Source of the DNA: Pseudozyma flocculosa PF-1 | Lineage: Eukaryota > Basidiomycota > Ustilaginomycetes > Ustilaginales > Ustilaginaceae | Length of the DNA stretch: 64,000 bases | Assembly (NCBI RefSeq): GCF_000417875.1 | Contig: NW_006920870.1 | Location: forward strand, 370,115-434,114 | Reading direction: 5' to 3' | Shown here: positions 63,777 through 64,000 of the stretch, in pieces | How positions within the stretch are numbered: position 1 is the stretch's first letter | How the letters are laid out: every line of letters begins with the position of its first letter | Translations under genes and position numbers: made by a program | The notes under the pieces: model-generated | What the model saw: the letters and a program-made list of their open reading frames with translations, nothing else | What the model was told of the DNA's origin: nothing | The model's database searches: none

Positions 63777-64000
63777 ATGTCCGACATCGACCAAAAGGCG
63801 CTCGCCGACAAGGCGCAGCTCAAGATCGAGAAGCGAAAGCGCTTTGAGCAGGTCTTTCCCCTCCTCGTCGACGAGCTCACCTCGTACCTCGAGTCCGAGC
63901 AGATGCCCGCAGAGGCAATCGACTGGTTCAAGCGCAACCTCGACTACAACACCCCCGGCGGAAAGCTCAACCGCGGCCTCTCGGTCGTGGACACGGTCGA
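63777..64000 (+). CDS. ERG20: Farnesyl diphosphate synthase, 5' part (cut by window edge)
   Basis: Farnesyl diphosphate synthase makes geranyl and farnesyl diphosphate from IPP and DMAPP for sterols, ubiquinone, dolichol and prenylated proteins, in the cytosol. The window holds 74 complete codons from ATG (MSDIDQKALADKAQLKIEKR) with no stop before the edge. The segment WFKRNLDYNTPGGKLNRGLS followed by VVDTV is the highly conserved N-terminal block of the family. The Asp-rich catalytic motifs (FARM and SARM) lie beyond the window and cannot be checked. Other trans-prenyltransferases lack this exact NTPGGKLNRG context, so the call is firm. Confidence 0.93.
   Translation, partial: MSDIDQKALADKAQLKIEKRKRFEQVFPLLVDELTSYLESEQMPAEAIDWFKRNLDYNTPGGKLNRGLSVVDTV

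Overview
This window is GC-rich nuclear DNA from a fungus, most likely a basidiomycete. A smut-related (Ustilaginomycotina) yeast-like or dimorphic fungus is my best guess, but this is inference from gene content, dense packing, short introns with GTGAGT/GTAAGT/GTACGT donors and long Ser/Ala/Gly/Pro-rich inserts; no marker gene fixes the genus. I rebuilt the spliced genes by hand: each intron has GT..AG ends and a preserved reading frame across the junction. There are 16 complete protein-coding genes, one gene cut by the right edge, and one small nuclear RNA gene.

Layout from left to right: nucleoporin POM152 (-, 3 exons); a 2H phosphoesterase of the LigT type (-); a D-2-hydroxyacid dehydrogenase of the glyoxylate/hydroxypyruvate reductase type (+, 6 exons); an ATP-dependent 5-oxoprolinase-like protein that has only the HyuA half (-); MKT1-like post-transcriptional regulator (+, 3 exons); U2AF small subunit (-); Rho1 GEF of the ROM2 type with DEP, DH, PH and CNH domains (-, 3 exons, one intron holding an assembly gap); FAD synthetase FAD1 (+, 4 exons); U4/U6 snRNP protein PRP3 (-); peroxisomal acyl-CoA/oxalate-CoA synthetase PCS60 with a PTS1 (+); rRNA methyltransferase NOP2 (+, 2 exons); DNA polymerase delta catalytic subunit POL3 (-, 5 exons); polarity factor BUD6 (-, 3 exons); ribosome-biogenesis factor TMA16 (+, 3 exons); a U6-like snRNA (-); HGH1 (+, 2 exons); a Zn2Cys6 transcription factor (+, 6 exons); an HMG-box protein (-); dynactin p62 (-); and the start of farnesyl diphosphate synthase ERG20 (+).

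The genes are mostly unrelated housekeeping functions, as expected in a eukaryote without operons. Loose themes recur: splicing (U2AF1, PRP3 and the U6-like RNA, which is the partner of the U4/U6 snRNP), ribosome production and translation (NOP2, TMA16, HGH1, MKT1), and polarised growth (the Rho1 GEF and BUD6). Divergent pairs share promoter regions rich in simple repeats, notably several different pentanucleotide arrays. The most gene-poor stretches are about 9.1-10.7 kb, 24.4-26.4 kb, 46.5-48.3 kb (which holds the U6-like gene) and 50.0-52.9 kb (the long upstream region of the Zn2Cys6 factor).

The points most worth a second look are the U6-like snRNA with non-canonical flanks, the half-length oxoprolinase, the 15-nt coding microexon of TMA16, the two sequence gaps at microsatellites (one inside the Rho GEF intron), and the pentanucleotide repeats.
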